From assembly GCF_901764995.1 (NCBI RefSeq), contig NZ_CABFKI010000003.1, positions 62,001 to 126,000 on the forward strand: DNA of 64,000 nucleotides. The letters are read 5' to 3'. Of the stretch, positions 53,843-63,692 are shown one piece after another. How positions within the stretch are numbered: position 1 is the stretch's first letter; the number at the start of each line of letters is the position of its first letter. The position numbers and the translations under genes are program-made. Source of the stretch: Actinobacillus porcinus (GTDB taxonomy: Bacteria; Pseudomonadota; Gammaproteobacteria; Enterobacterales; Pasteurellaceae). The notes beneath the pieces are model-generated. The model ran no database searches. It worked only from the letters and a program-made list of their open reading frames with translations, and was not told the origin of the DNA.

Positions 53843-55873
53843 CTAGTATAAACGATCTGCTTCTTCTTTTGAAAACAATTGTTGTGGTTGTTGCTGTAAA
53901 ATTTGATAGAAGCTGTCATAAGCCAGCACATTTTGCACATAACCGCGGGTTTCATAGAAAGGAATCGCAGTCACAAATTCCGCTAAGGTTAATTTTCCTG
54001 CAGATTTTTCCAACCATTTATCCACACGTTGTGCGCCTGCATTGTAAGCCGTGGCAATTAAAATACGGTTGTCGCCATATTTATCAAATAATTCCTGTAA
54101 ATGCGCAGTGCCTAACATAATATTATTAAAAGGGTCAAAAAGTTGGCTTTCATTACTGTAAGGCAACCCTGTTTTTTCCGCGGTTAATTTGGCGGTGCTT
54201 GGCAATAATTGCATTAAACCGCGAGCGTTAGCGGCTGAAGTAACATGGGTTTTCCAAGCGCTTTCTTGACGCGCAATGGCCATAGCAAAAGTGCGGCTAA
54301 TTTTTTTGCCTTTTAAATTGAGCTCAAACCAATCAGAATAAGCATTCGGTAAGCGCAAGCTGAGATAATCCCAGGCTTTGGCTTGGATAGTGGCTTCCAC
54401 GCCTAAATCGTACCAACCTTGCTGTGCAGCGTAGCCTGATAATTGTAATTTTTGTTCAAAAGTGGCGTTATCCAATAATTTGCGCCATTCGCTATTCATA
54501 TTGCTCGTGTCATCAAAATAACGTAATTCTGCAATTCTTGCGAGTTCCGCTTGGAATGTGGTTTCAATCGTAGGCGTTGCGCTAGGTTTTGACGCTGGCT
54601 CAAGGTTTTTTTGCATTTCAGGTTGATATGGAATACCTAATTCTTTTGCCGCCAACATCGAGAAAAAGCCGCGCTGTTTGGCAAGTGCGGTTAAAATTTC
54701 CTTAGATTTTGTTTTGTTTTCTGCTTTTTGAGCCAGCCAATATTGCCATTCGTCTTTGGCTTTTGTGGCATCAGACAACAATCCAAGCCATTTCGCGTAA
54801 TCCGCTTTTTCACGAATTGCCATACGAATACGGCGTTCCGTTAATTTGTCGTCTTTTAATGCAACAAGTTGTTCATCGCGCCAACGTTGGAAATCAGGGT
54901 TTTCGCTATCAAAAAATTGAGCAAGATAAAGCTTTTTCCATTCAATGCATTGATTTGCCGTTAATTCAAAACTGGTTGCCCAAGTTTCAAATTTGTCAAA
55001 ATATTTCGCAGGCTCTTTGATCTTATCTTCATTCAATGTTTTGACATAGGCAGGAAAAGTTGCCAAAACCACCCGTTTTTCCAAAGGCTTGTTTGGAATA
55101 ATGTCAACATAGAACAAATTATCTTCATTCATTAATTCCGCAGGGGATTTTAACAATGCATTTAAATCTCTTGCCCAACGCTGATTTTTTTCATCTTTTA
55201 ACATTTTTTCCAAATGAGAAAGTAAACCGCTATTACCTTGCTCATAAGCCATTACCGCACGTTGTTTGGCTAATTCCGGGGTTAAGCCACCTTGTTCATG
55301 CCATTGCGTTAACAATGGATCGCATTGGCTTGGCAAACTTTGTCCCGTTAACCAAATTGTCGTTAAATCATCTTGGGATAATTTAGGTAAAAGTGCGGTG
55401 GGATTTTGGGCGGTTTTTTGTGTGTCATGATTGGTTTCAGCGGCTTTTATTGCTGCATTATATGATTTTGCTTGCACCAAAATACATTGTGATCCTTGAT
55501 CCAATGGCAGTTTAGCGGCGTTATCCAAGATGGTTTTCCAATCTTGTTTTTCTTGTTGTTGTTTTAACCATTCTTTTTTTAATGCGGTCGCAAAAGGCAA
55601 ATGCGGATTTTTTTGCTGATAAGCTTCAATGTCCGCTAAGGTTAAATTGGTTTTATTGGCTTGAAGCAACTTGGCTTCAGCGTAAGCAGCTAGCGGATAA
55701 TCTTGAATTTGGTCAAGCAAATTTTGCGCAAGATTTTGGGTTGCTGAGCTTTGTGACATTGCCAGTAATTCATTGATTTTCTGATAATTTTGGCGTTGTT
55801 GTTCTAAATTGGCTACGGCAGAGAATGAGGTCAAGGTAGCAAGTATCATTAAAGAGAGCGTTGTGCGTTTCAT
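53843..55873 (-). CDS. slt: Soluble lytic murein transglycosylase
   Basis: A 676-aa periplasmic protein. Signal MKRTTLSLMILATLTSFSAV (cleaved near residue 22), a long helical superhelix (U and L domains), and the C-terminal catalytic domain: MAIARQESAWKTHVTSAANA (catalytic Glu in RQES), RGLMQLLPSTAKL and ATAYNAGAQRV. It cuts glycan strands to 1,6-anhydro ends. Precedes trpR by 33 bases. Confidence 0.95.
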   Translation of the reverse strand: MKRTTLSLMILATLTSFSAVANLEQQRQNYQKINELLAMSQSSATQNLAQNLLDQIQDYPLAAYAEAKLLQANKTNLTLADIEAYQQKNPHLPFATALKKEWLKQQQEKQDWKTILDNAAKLPLDQGSQCILVQAKSYNAAIKAAETNHDTQKTAQNPTALLPKLSQDDLTTIWLTGQSLPSQCDPLLTQWHEQGGLTPELAKQRAVMAYEQGNSGLLSHLEKMLKDEKNQRWARDLNALLKSPAELMNEDNLFYVDIIPNKPLEKRVVLATFPAYVKTLNEDKIKEPAKYFDKFETWATSFELTANQCIEWKKLYLAQFFDSENPDFQRWRDEQLVALKDDKLTERRIRMAIREKADYAKWLGLLSDATKAKDEWQYWLAQKAENKTKSKEILTALAKQRGFFSMLAAKELGIPYQPEMQKNLEPASKPSATPTIETTFQAELARIAELRYFDDTSNMNSEWRKLLDNATFEQKLQLSGYAAQQGWYDLGVEATIQAKAWDYLSLRLPNAYSDWFELNLKGKKISRTFAMAIARQESAWKTHVTSAANARGLMQLLPSTAKLTAEKTGLPYSNESQLFDPFNNIMLGTAHLQELFDKYGDNRILIATAYNAGAQRVDKWLEKSAGKLTLAEFVTAIPFYETRGYVQNVLAYDSFYQILQQQPQQLFSKEEADRLY

Positions 55874-55992
55874 ATTTTTCCTAATCGGTTAAAGAATGGT
55901 CCTTGTGACAGACAGTTTGCATTTGCAAAAGATAAACGAGTATAATTCCGCAAATTTTAAAGAGTTCAATCTGATTAGACAATAGGATTTTT

Positions 55993-56865
55993 GTGAGTTC
56001 ATTTTCATTTCCAACATTTAACCAAATGTACGCCTATGAACGCCGTTTTGCGAAAAAAGTGCGTTCTTTTGGGCGTTATTATTTTTATACTTTTTTGCAT
56101 CGCCAACAAATTCGTGAATTTGAACAATTTTTGAATGAAAAACCATTATGGCAGCCTGTATTTACGCGCTATTTTTATCGCGTTAATGCGTTGTTACAAA
56201 AATTCTGCGATCGCCGTTTTTCTGCGCAAGCGCGTATTAATGCAATTAAATCTAATTTTGAGCAAGCGGAAGCTAAATTTGGCACAACAATTTGTCAAAA
56301 TTTAGTGGAAAATACATCCTTGAAATTAGCGCAATTAACAGAAGATTGGGCGGTTTATTTGAATATTAATGGCATCGATCCTTTTGAAGGCTTTTTTTCG
56401 TTAAATATTAAAAACACGGAAGGCCGTTCCGTTTATGATGCTTCTTTTACGTTGTTGCCGAATAATCAATTGTTAATCGCTTCAATTCAAGGCCCGAATT
56501 CTGCGGATGCGCAAGAATTAGTTAAGGTAGCAACAAAACAACTGCACGGTATGCGTCCGATGTATATGTTGGTCAATGCCTTTAAAAATGTAGCCGAAAC
56601 ATTAGGTTGTGAATTGCTGGGGATTGCCCATAAAAATCAGGCGAAATATCGTTGGAATGATCATTCAAAATTGTTGTTTAATTATGACGAATTTTGGCAG
56701 GAAAATGAGGGCGTATTAAATACGCAAGGGTATTGGACATTGCCTTTAATCATTGAACGCAAGTCTTTGGATGAGATTCAAAGTAAAAAACGCTCTATGT
56801 ATCGTAAGCGTTATGACATGCTTGATAGCATGGCGCAGGCAATAAAAGTATTTTTTGAAAAGTAG
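55993..56865 (+). CDS. DUF535 (VirK/YbjX-like) protein
   Basis: A 290-aa cytosolic protein: [19 protein letters not shown] near the N-terminus, then [20 protein letters not shown] and [20 protein letters not shown]. The DUF535 family includes Shigella VirK and Salmonella YbjX, tied to envelope stress and peptide resistance but of unclear biochemistry. It starts with GTG after AATAGGATTTTT. It stands 8 bases before cmk and may be read with it. Confidence 0.75.
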   Translation: MSSFSFPTFNQMYAYERRFAKKVRSFGRYYFYTFLHRQQIREFEQFLNEKPLWQPVFTRYFYRVNALLQKFCDRRFSAQARINAIKSNFEQAEAKFGTTICQNLVENTSLKLAQLTEDWAVYLNINGIDPFEGFFSLNIKNTEGRSVYDASFTLLPNNQLLIASIQGPNSADAQELVKVATKQLHGMRPMYMLVNAFKNVAETLGCELLGIAHKNQAKYRWNDHSKLLFNYDEFWQENEGVLNTQGYWTLPLIIERKSLDEIQSKKRSMYRKRYDMLDSMAQAIKVFFEK

Positions 56866-56873
56866 GATTTGAA

Positions 56874-57536
56874 ATGATTATCACAGTAGATGGTCCGAGC
56901 GGTGCCGGCAAAGGGACGCTTTGCTATGCCTTAGCGGAAAAATTAGGTTTTGCCTTATTAGATAGTGGCGCGATTTATCGTGTTAATGCCTTAGCCGCGT
57001 TAAAAAGTGCGGTGAAATTAGACGATGAATTGGCCTTGGCGGAAGTGGCACGTCAATTAGATATTCAATTTGTGCCCCAAAATGGTGAAGTTGAAATTTT
57101 TCTGAATGGCGAAAATGTCAGTGGGCAGATTCGTACACAAGAAGTGGCTGATGCGGCATCTAAAACGGCCGTCTTTCCACAGGTTCGCGCTGCGTTGTTA
57201 CAGGTTCAACAGGATTTTGCTAAAACTGAAAAAGGCTTGATTGCAGACGGGCGTGATATGGGGACAGTGGTGTTTCCGAATGCGGATGTGAAGTTATTTT
57301 TAGACGCAAGTGCAGAAGAACGTGCAAAAAGACGTTTTAAACAGTTGCAAAATAAAGGAATTAATGGTAACTTTGCGCAGATTTTAGCCGAGATTCAAGA
57401 ACGGGACTTTCGTGATAGAAATCGTGCGGTCGCGCCGCTTAAACCTGCGGACGATGCATTGTTGCTTGACAGTACGGAACTTAGCATTGAAGAAGTAATT
57501 GCGCAAGCGTTGCAATTCATTGAAAGTAAACGTTAA
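56874..57536 (+). CDS. cmk: Cytidylate kinase
   Basis: A 220-aa NMP kinase: P-loop [53 protein letters not shown] and [12 protein letters not shown]. It makes CDP/dCDP. The usual order cmk-rpsA-ihfB follows. An uptake sequence lies at ~57005. Confidence 0.96.
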   Translation: MIITVDGPSGAGKGTLCYALAEKLGFALLDSGAIYRVNALAALKSAVKLDDELALAEVARQLDIQFVPQNGEVEIFLNGENVSGQIRTQEVADAASKTAVFPQVRAALLQVQQDFAKTEKGLIADGRDMGTVVFPNADVKLFLDASAEERAKRRFKQLQNKGINGNFAQILAEIQERDFRDRNRAVAPLKPADDALLLDSTELSIEEVIAQALQFIESKR

Positions 57537-57643
57537 TCGGTAAAATTTAACCTGTTTATTCAGGGATGAATGAACGTTATTATCAACCCCACTTAATAAT
57601 GGATTTTGAGTGGATGTTATTAACCTTTAAAAGAAGATTAAAT

Positions 57644-59296
57644 ATGTCAGAATCTTTTGCTCAATTATTTGAAGAATCATTAAAAAACCTTGAAACTCAA
57701 CGTTTAGGTTCAATCATCAACGGTACTGTTGTTGCTATCGAAAAAGGCTTTGTGTACGTAGATGCAGGTTTAAAATCTGAAGCGCGTATCCCGGCGGAAG
57801 AATTCGCAAATGCACAAGGTGAAGTTGACGTTAAAGTTGGCGATGTTGTAAACGTTGCTTTAGACGCTGTTGAAGACGGTTTCGGTGAAACTAAACTTTC
57901 ACGTGAAAAAGCAGTACGTCACGAATCTTGGATCGAATTAGAAAAAGCATTCGAAGCACAAGCAAGCGTTGTTGGTTTAGTAAACGGTAAAGTGAAAGGC
58001 GGCTTCACAGTTGAGTTAAACGGTGTTCGCGCATTCTTACCGGGTTCATTAGTTGATACGCGTCCGGTACGTGATGCAGATCACCTTTTAGGTAAAGAAT
58101 TAGAATTCAAAGTTATCAAATTAGACCAAAAACGTAACAACGTAGTTGTTTCACGCCGTGCAGTTATTGAATCAGAAAGCTCAGCAGATCGCGATGAAGT
58201 ATTAGCGAACTTGGCTGAAGGTTCAGAAGTGAAAGGTATTGTTAAAAACTTAACAGATTACGGTGCATTCGTTGATTTAGGCGGTGTTGACGGTTTATTA
58301 CACATCACTGATATGGCTTGGAAACGTGTTAAACACCCAAGCGAAGTGGTTAACGTTGGTGATGAAATCACAGTTAAAGTATTGAAATTCGACAAAGATA
58401 AAACTCGCGTTTCATTAGGCTTAAAACAATTAGGTCAAGATCCTTGGGCTGCAATCGCTCAAAACCACCCTGTAAACAGCAAATTAACAGGTAAAGTAAC
58501 AAACTTAACAGACTACGGCTGTTTCGTTGAAATTTTAGATGGCGTTGAAGGTTTAGTTCACGTCTCTGAAATGGATTGGACAAACAAAAACATCCACCCT
58601 TCAAAAGTGGTTAACTTAGGTGACACTGTTGAAGTGATGGTATTAGAAATCGATGAAGAACGTCGTCGTATTTCTTTAGGCTTGAAACAATGCAAACCAA
58701 ACCCATGGTTACAATTTGCAGAAACTCACAACAAAGGTGACAAAGTTTCAGGTAAAATCAAATCAATCACTGATTTCGGTATCTTCATCGGTCTTGAAGG
58801 TGGTATCGATGGTTTAGTTCACTTATCTGACATTTCTTGGAATGTTCAAGGTGAAGAAGCTGTTCGTAACTACAAAAAAGGTGACGAAGTAGAAGCAGTT
58901 GTTTTACAAGTAGATTCAGCGAAAGAACGTATCTCTTTAGGTATCAAACAATTAGAAGACGATCCGTTCAACAACTTCGTGGCAATCAACAAAAAAGGTG
59001 CAGTAGTGTCTGCAACTGTTGTTGAAGCTGATGCGAAAGGTGCTAAAGTTGAATTAGCCGGTGGCGTTGAAGGTTACATCCGTGCAGCAGATTTAGTTTC
59101 TGAAGTTGCAGCAGGTGATGTTGTTGAAGCGAAATACACCGGTTCAGATCGTAAAGCACGTATCGTTCACTTATCAGTGAAAGCAAAAGATCAAGCTGAT
59201 GAAGCAGCAGCATTAGCGTCAGTAAACAGCAAACAAGAAGAAGTGGCTGTTCCTAACGCAATGGCAGCAGCATTCGCTCAAGCTAAAGGTGAATAA
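57644..59296 (+). CDS. rpsA: Ribosomal protein S1
   Basis: A 550-aa protein with six S1 (OB-fold) repeats: [100 protein letters not shown] and a last diverged one. It brings mRNA to the 30S subunit. [10 protein letters not shown] at 57644 after AAGAAG is the start; the longer frame is leader. Codon use is strongly biased, as expected for a highly expressed gene. Confidence 0.97.
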   Translation: MSESFAQLFEESLKNLETQRLGSIINGTVVAIEKGFVYVDAGLKSEARIPAEEFANAQGEVDVKVGDVVNVALDAVEDGFGETKLSREKAVRHESWIELEKAFEAQASVVGLVNGKVKGGFTVELNGVRAFLPGSLVDTRPVRDADHLLGKELEFKVIKLDQKRNNVVVSRRAVIESESSADRDEVLANLAEGSEVKGIVKNLTDYGAFVDLGGVDGLLHITDMAWKRVKHPSEVVNVGDEITVKVLKFDKDKTRVSLGLKQLGQDPWAAIAQNHPVNSKLTGKVTNLTDYGCFVEILDGVEGLVHVSEMDWTNKNIHPSKVVNLGDTVEVMVLEIDEERRRISLGLKQCKPNPWLQFAETHNKGDKVSGKIKSITDFGIFIGLEGGIDGLVHLSDISWNVQGEEAVRNYKKGDEVEAVVLQVDSAKERISLGIKQLEDDPFNNFVAINKKGAVVSATVVEADAKGAKVELAGGVEGYIRAADLVSEVAAGDVVEAKYTGSDRKARIVHLSVKAKDQADEAAALASVNSKQEEVAVPNAMAAAFAQAKGE

Positions 59297-59316
59297 TTTA
59301 TTCCCTAACTAATCAA

Positions 59317-59344
59317 ACTGGCGAGTTTTTGCTCGCCAGTTGTT
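59317..59344 (+). terminator. rpsA terminator
   Basis: ACTGGCGAG / CTCGCCAGT (9 bp) with a TTTTTG loop and TTGTTTATT after it. Confidence 0.8.
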
Positions 59345-59480
59345 TATTACATAAATTTATTAAGTGAAACAACGTGATTTTTGTGTGTGAATAACTGGTA
59401 AAGCGCGGTCAAAAATGACGTTGTTTTATTAGGGACTTCTATTGAAGATAAGCAGCCCTCTCAACTGAAAGGATAATGTT

Positions 59481-59765
59481 ATGACAAAATCAGAATTAAT
59501 TGACGCAATCAGTCAACGTAATCCAACGATTGGTATCAAAAATATCGAAAATTCGGTAAAAGAAATCTTAGAACATATGTCTTTGAGCATGGAAAATGCG
59601 GAGCGAATTGAGATTCGTGGTTTTGGCAGTTTCTCGTTGCATTTTCGTCAACCACGTATTGGACGCAATCCGAAAACAGGTGAGAGCGTTAAATTAGAGG
59701 CGAAATGTGTACCGCATTTTAAAGCGGGCAAAGAGCTCAAAGAGCGCGTTGATAATCATGCTTAA
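59481..59765 (+). CDS. ihfB: Integration host factor beta subunit
   Basis: A 94-aa HU/IHF protein: [35 protein letters not shown] and the DNA-bending arm [18 protein letters not shown]. It pairs with IhfA to bend DNA. GAAAGGATA precedes the ATG; its own promoter must lie in the 180-bp gap after rpsA. Confidence 0.96.
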   Translation: MTKSELIDAISQRNPTIGIKNIENSVKEILEHMSLSMENAERIEIRGFGSFSLHFRQPRIGRNPKTGESVKLEAKCVPHFKAGKELKERVDNHA

Positions 59766-59795
59766 TTTTTACAAATAGTTTAAAATTACTCAAAG

Positions 59796-59826
59796 AACGG
59801 CACGTTAAAGTGTCGTTTTTTGTTTT
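59796..59826 (+). terminator. ihfB terminator
   Basis: AACGGCAC / GTGTCGTT (one G-T pair) followed by T6. Confidence 0.7.
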
Positions 59827-59871
59827 AAATTTTGGCATAATGGGGCAATGTCAATTTGGGAGTCGCATACT

Positions 59872-60165
59872 ATGTTCAAATATATTTTCGGTTTTATTAT
59901 TGTGCTTGCTATTATTTTAGTTGCAATTACGGTGGGTGCAAATAATGATCAAGTTATTACCTTCAACTATATGTTTGCACAAAGTGATTTTAAACTTTCT
60001 ACTTTAGTGGCCATTTTATTTGGATTTGGTTTTATTTTAGGCTGGTTAGTGACGGGGATTTTTTATCTCAAATTAAAACTTAAAAATATGGCATTAACGC
60101 GCCAAGTAAAACGTCTAAATCAGCAAATTAATGAGATGACCACAAGTCTTAATAAGGCTGCATAA
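59872..60165 (+). CDS. lapA: LapA (YciS), LPS assembly protein A
   Basis: A 97-aa protein with two TMs (FGFIIVLAIILVAITVGANN; STLVAILFGFGFILGWLVTG) and a C-terminal coiled coil (MALTRQVKRLNQQINEM). With LapB it controls LpxC turnover through FtsH. GGGAG before 59872 chooses this start. Three bases separate it from lapB. Confidence 0.92.
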   Translation: MFKYIFGFIIVLAIILVAITVGANNDQVITFNYMFAQSDFKLSTLVAILFGFGFILGWLVTGIFYLKLKLKNMALTRQVKRLNQQINEMTTSLNKAA

Positions 60166-60167
60166 TA

Positions 60168-61361
60168 ATGATTGAATTACTCTTCCTGTTGTTGCCCATT
60201 GCTGCCGCTTATGGCTGGTATATGGGGCATCGTAGTGCAAAAAAAGATCAGGAAGATATCAGCAATAAACTCTCTCGTGATTATGTTACGGGGGTAAATT
60301 TTCTATTATCTAATCAAACTGAAAAAGCGGTTGATCTCTTTTTAGATATGCTTCAAAAGCAAGAAACAGAAAATGAAATCGAGCAACATTCTCAGTTTGA
60401 AGCTGAGTTAACATTAGGTAATTTATTCCGCTCTCGCGGTGAAGTCGATCGTGCTTTACGTATTCATCAAGCTCTTGACCGTAGCCCAAATTATTCTTTT
60501 GAGCAAAAATTGTTGGCAAAACAACAGCTAGCTAAAGATTTTATGTCCGTGGGTTTTTTTGACCGAGCAGAGAGTATTTATATTTTATTGGTGGATGAGC
60601 CGGAATTTGCGGAAGGCGCATTGCAACAACTTGCAGTTATTTATCAAAAAACCAAAGAATGGAAAAAAGCGATTAATGTTGCAGAAAAATTGGCAAAAAT
60701 TAAGCCTAATTCAGATAATATGGAATTAGCGCAATTTTATTGTGAATTTGTCCGCACTTTGCCGTCAGAGAGTAAAGAAAATGCCTTAGAGATTCTGCGT
60801 CAGGCTCTTTCAGTGTCCCCAAGTTGTGTGCGTGCTTCAATGATGCTTGGTGAGAAGCTGATCGAACAGCAAGACTACCAAAGTGCGGTTAACGTTTTAG
60901 AACATATTTTGGAACAGAACCCCGATTTTGTGGGGGAAGCGTTGCCTTTATTAAAGGAATGTTATACAGCACTCAATCAACTTGAACAATTCGAGTTATT
61001 TTTAATTCGAGCAAGCCAAGCAACCGCTAATGCGAGCGTTGATTTAGCGTTGGCCGATTTGATTGAACAACAAGATAGCCGTGCTAACGCCCAAAGTAAA
61101 ATTTATCAAAAAATTGGGCAAAATCCGAACATGTTCTTGTTCCATCGATTTATTCAGTACCAAGTGGATGATGCAGAAGAAGGGCGCGCCAAAGAGAGTT
61201 TAGTGCTACTTCATAAAATGGTGGGCGAACGCATCCGTCAAGGTTTTGATTATCGTTGTACAAACTGCGGTTATCAAAGCCATAAATTAATGTGGTGTTG
61301 CCCTTCCTGTCGTCAATGGGAAAAAGTGAAGCCGATTCGCGGAATTGAAAATCAAGTATAA
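60168..61361 (+). CDS. lapB: LapB (YciM), regulator of LpxC proteolysis
   Basis: A 397-aa protein: N-terminal TM (IELLFLLLPIAAAYGWYMGH), about nine TPR units (SRGEVDRALRIHQALDRSPN, YQSAVNVLEHILEQNPDFVG) and a C-terminal rubredoxin-like zinc site (YRCTNCGYQSHKLMWCCPSC). It balances LPS and phospholipid synthesis by presenting LpxC to FtsH, whose regulators HflKC are also in this window. Confidence 0.94.
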   Translation: MIELLFLLLPIAAAYGWYMGHRSAKKDQEDISNKLSRDYVTGVNFLLSNQTEKAVDLFLDMLQKQETENEIEQHSQFEAELTLGNLFRSRGEVDRALRIHQALDRSPNYSFEQKLLAKQQLAKDFMSVGFFDRAESIYILLVDEPEFAEGALQQLAVIYQKTKEWKKAINVAEKLAKIKPNSDNMELAQFYCEFVRTLPSESKENALEILRQALSVSPSCVRASMMLGEKLIEQQDYQSAVNVLEHILEQNPDFVGEALPLLKECYTALNQLEQFELFLIRASQATANASVDLALADLIEQQDSRANAQSKIYQKIGQNPNMFLFHRFIQYQVDDAEEGRAKESLVLLHKMVGERIRQGFDYRCTNCGYQSHKLMWCCPSCRQWEKVKPIRGIENQV

Positions 61362-61373
61362 AAAGGAAAAAGT

Positions 61374-62072
61374 ATGGACAGCAAAATTATTGTTGCTTTA
61401 GATTATGAAACAGAAGCCGAAGCATTAAGTTTGGTGGATCAAATTGATCCGAGCCTTTGCCGTTTAAAAGTGGGTAAAGAAATGTTTACGAGCTTAGGTA
61501 TTAACTTCGTAAAACAACTTCATGAACGTCAGTTTGATGTATTCTTAGATTTAAAATATCACGATATTCCAAATACGGTGGCACGTGCAGTGCGTTCTGC
61601 GGCAGATTTAGGTGTGTGGATGGTGGATTTGCACGCTTCAGGCGGTTTAGCCATGATGGAAGAGGCGAAAAAAATTCTTGAACCTTATGGGAAAGATGCG
61701 CCGCTTTTAATTGCGGTGACGGTATTAACCAGCATGGAAGATTTAGATTTGCTTCAAATTGGTATCAACGCATCACCGCTTGAGCAAGTAATTCGTTTAT
61801 CACATTTAGCACAACGTGCGGGTTTAGATGGCGTAGTGTGTTCGCCTCAAGAAGTGGAAATTTTGCGTAAAAACTTAGGTGCTGATTTCAAATTGGTGAC
61901 ACCGGGCATCCGTCCGATTGGTTCAGATTTTGGCGATCAGCGCCGAGTAATGACTCCTGCTGCTGCGGTGCGTTCAGGTTCAGATTATTTGGTTATTGGT
62001 CGCCCAATCACACAAGCCCAAGATCCTGCCGAAGTTTTACGTTCTATTAATGCCTCTTTAATGAATGTTTAA
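61374..62072 (+). CDS. pyrF: Orotidine 5'-phosphate decarboxylase
   Basis: A 232-aa TIM barrel making UMP. The catalytic DxKxxD motif is [33 protein letters not shown] opens the barrel and [30 protein letters not shown] close it. It starts 13 bases after lapB. Confidence 0.97.
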   Translation: MDSKIIVALDYETEAEALSLVDQIDPSLCRLKVGKEMFTSLGINFVKQLHERQFDVFLDLKYHDIPNTVARAVRSAADLGVWMVDLHASGGLAMMEEAKKILEPYGKDAPLLIAVTVLTSMEDLDLLQIGINASPLEQVIRLSHLAQRAGLDGVVCSPQEVEILRKNLGADFKLVTPGIRPIGSDFGDQRRVMTPAAAVRSGSDYLVIGRPITQAQDPAEVLRSINASLMNV

Positions 62073-62143
62073 TCTCACCGGGGTAAATGATAAATTTACC
62101 CCTATCTTTTAAAATAGCATAAATTTTTACCGCACTTTTGATT

Positions 62144-62458
62144 ATGAATAACCTTGTTTACTCTACAGAATTAGGCAGAATTAAGCCGACAGAAGAAAAA
62201 GTACAGCGTCCCAAAGGCGATGGCATTGTACGTATTCAAAAACAAACAAGCGGTCGCAAAGGCGCCGGCGTGAGTTTAATCTCGGGATTGGATTTGTCTG
62301 ATGATGAACTCAAAAAACTCGCAGCAGAATTAAAAAAACGCTGTGGTTGTGGCGGTTCGGTGAAAGAAGGCAATATCGAAATTCAAGGTGATAAGCGCGA
62401 CTTGTTAAAGCAGTTGTTAGAGCAGAAAGACTTTAAAGTTAAATTAGCCGGTGGTTAA
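62144..62458 (+). CDS. yciH: SUI1/eIF1-like protein YciH
   Basis: A 104-aa protein with an SUI1 domain (GVSLISGLDLSDDELKKLAA; CGCGGSVKEGNIEIQGDKRD). E. coli YciH acts at initiation with poor codons or under stress. ATG at 62144 is chosen over TTG at 62138; an uptake sequence occupies the usual ribosome-site position, so initiation may be weak. Confidence 0.92.
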   Translation: MNNLVYSTELGRIKPTEEKVQRPKGDGIVRIQKQTSGRKGAGVSLISGLDLSDDELKKLAAELKKRCGCGGSVKEGNIEIQGDKRDLLKQLLEQKDFKVKLAGG

Positions 62459-62490
62459 GGCATTTTGTCCTAATAAAACCCTCTTTCAAC

Positions 62491-62535
62491 AACCTAGGAT
62501 CTGTTGATAGTTATAAACAAATCCTAGGTTCGTGC
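62491..62535. terminator. Convergent terminator of yciH and the lipoprotein gene
   Basis: AACCTAGGAT / ATCCTAGGTT is a perfect 10-bp stem around a 20-base loop; no long T run. Confidence 0.5.
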
Positions 62536-62537
62536 TA

Positions 62538-63011
62538 TTATCCTTCACGACATTCCAGCCAACGTGTGCGTTTTCCTAGGTGATTTTTGTAATAAATCGA
62601 ACTGTTTTGACGTGCAATCAAATCAATATAACTGCCCTGAATTGGGTTATATGAACGATAAATCACTTCAAATCGACTACCTCGAGCATTAAGAGTGCGG
62701 TTTTCAATATGATCAAAGGGTTCCGCTTTGCCACCATCCAGCTGAAAATAAATACCAAAATTCTCTTTCATTCGACTTTCTCGAGATAATGGAAAGTAAG
62801 CTGACAACAAGGAATAAGCACCGGTTTCAAAATTTCGACAGCGATAATAGTAACGTTTATACAGAGCAGGATTGGATAATTCCGCTAGGCTAATATTTTC
62901 TTTTAAATACCCTTTTTTTGTCGTTTTCGTAGTTTTGGCTTTATGCGTACAAGCAAAAAGTAGAGTAAGGGTCAATGTCATTAAAATCAGTTTAAATTTA
63001 TTCATTATCAT
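62538..63011 (-). CDS. Predicted lipoprotein, copy B of a tandem pair
   Basis: A 157-aa protein (or 155 from the second ATG). The lipobox LLFAC is at ~residue 21. The mature part shares near-identical blocks with copy A: NFGIYFQLDGGK, PFDHIEN, YRSYNPIQGSYIDLIAR and WLECREG. Two Cys remain in the mature chain (YYYRCRNF, ECRE), possibly a disulfide. The family is unknown to me. Confidence 0.7.
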   Translation of the reverse strand: MIMNKFKLILMTLTLTLLFACTHKAKTTKTTKKGYLKENISLAELSNPALYKRYYYRCRNFETGAYSLLSAYFPLSRESRMKENFGIYFQLDGGKAEPFDHIENRTLNARGSRFEVIYRSYNPIQGSYIDLIARQNSSIYYKNHLGKRTRWLECREG

Positions 63012-63146
63012 ATTCCAAAAAAAGTATAGCTAAAATTTTGCTGCGCTATGATAGCTGAAATTTTTGAGTGTGCAAGGCTCATTTGATAAAGGATTATTTT
63101 AGGTTTTGCAAAATGTTTAGCAAAAATAACCGCTTGTTTACAATAA

Positions 63147-63176
63147 CAATCCCATAGGTTTTTCTATGGGATTACT
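63147..63176. terminator. Hairpin between the two lipoprotein genes
   Basis: AATCCCATAG / CTATGGGATT (10 bp, loop GTTTTT-like) with T5 on the plus side. It separates the two copies' transcripts. Confidence 0.6.
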
Positions 63177-63184
63177 TTTTACGA

Positions 63185-63649
63185 TTAACCTTCTCGGCAT
63201 TCTAACCAAGGTGTTCGAGTTCCATTCTGATATTTGTAATAGGTTGAGCTATTTTCACGGGCGATTAAATCAATATAGCTCCCCTGAATAGGATTATACG
63301 AACGATAAAAGACCTCAAAACGTGTTGCTTGGGCATTGAGGGCTTTGTTTTCAATATGATCAAATGGGAAGACCTTTCCGCCATCTAATTGGAAATAGAT
63401 ACCAAAGTTATCTTTTTTACGGCTTTCTTTTGAAAGCGGGAAGTAAGTCGATAAATAAGACTCAGAACCTGTTTCAAAATTTGTACAAGAGTAATAGTAA
63501 CGCTTATAGTTTGCCGCATTTTGTAATTCGGCTTGGCTTATCTCATTTTTCAAATAGCCTGTTTTAACAGGAGTAGTTTGCTTTGGTGTACAAGCAAATA
63601 GAGCAGCAAGGGTTGAAGTTAATAGAACCAGTTTTAATTTGTTCATCAT
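63185..63649 (-). CDS. Predicted lipoprotein, copy A of a tandem pair
   Basis: A 154-aa protein with lipobox LFAC at ~residue 20 (MMNKLKLVLLTSTLAALFAC). The mature part is of the same family as copy B, including YYYSCTNFETGS, NFGIYFQLDGGKVFPFDHIE and YRSYNPIQGSYIDLIAREN. Their signal peptides and spacers have diverged more than the body, which points to an older duplication under selection. Confidence 0.7.
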   Translation of the reverse strand: MMNKLKLVLLTSTLAALFACTPKQTTPVKTGYLKNEISQAELQNAANYKRYYYSCTNFETGSESYLSTYFPLSKESRKKDNFGIYFQLDGGKVFPFDHIENKALNAQATRFEVFYRSYNPIQGSYIDLIARENSSTYYKYQNGTRTPWLECREG

Positions 63650-63692
63650 AAAAATTCCGAGAAAAGTAGAAAAACTTAGCGATTATAGTAGC

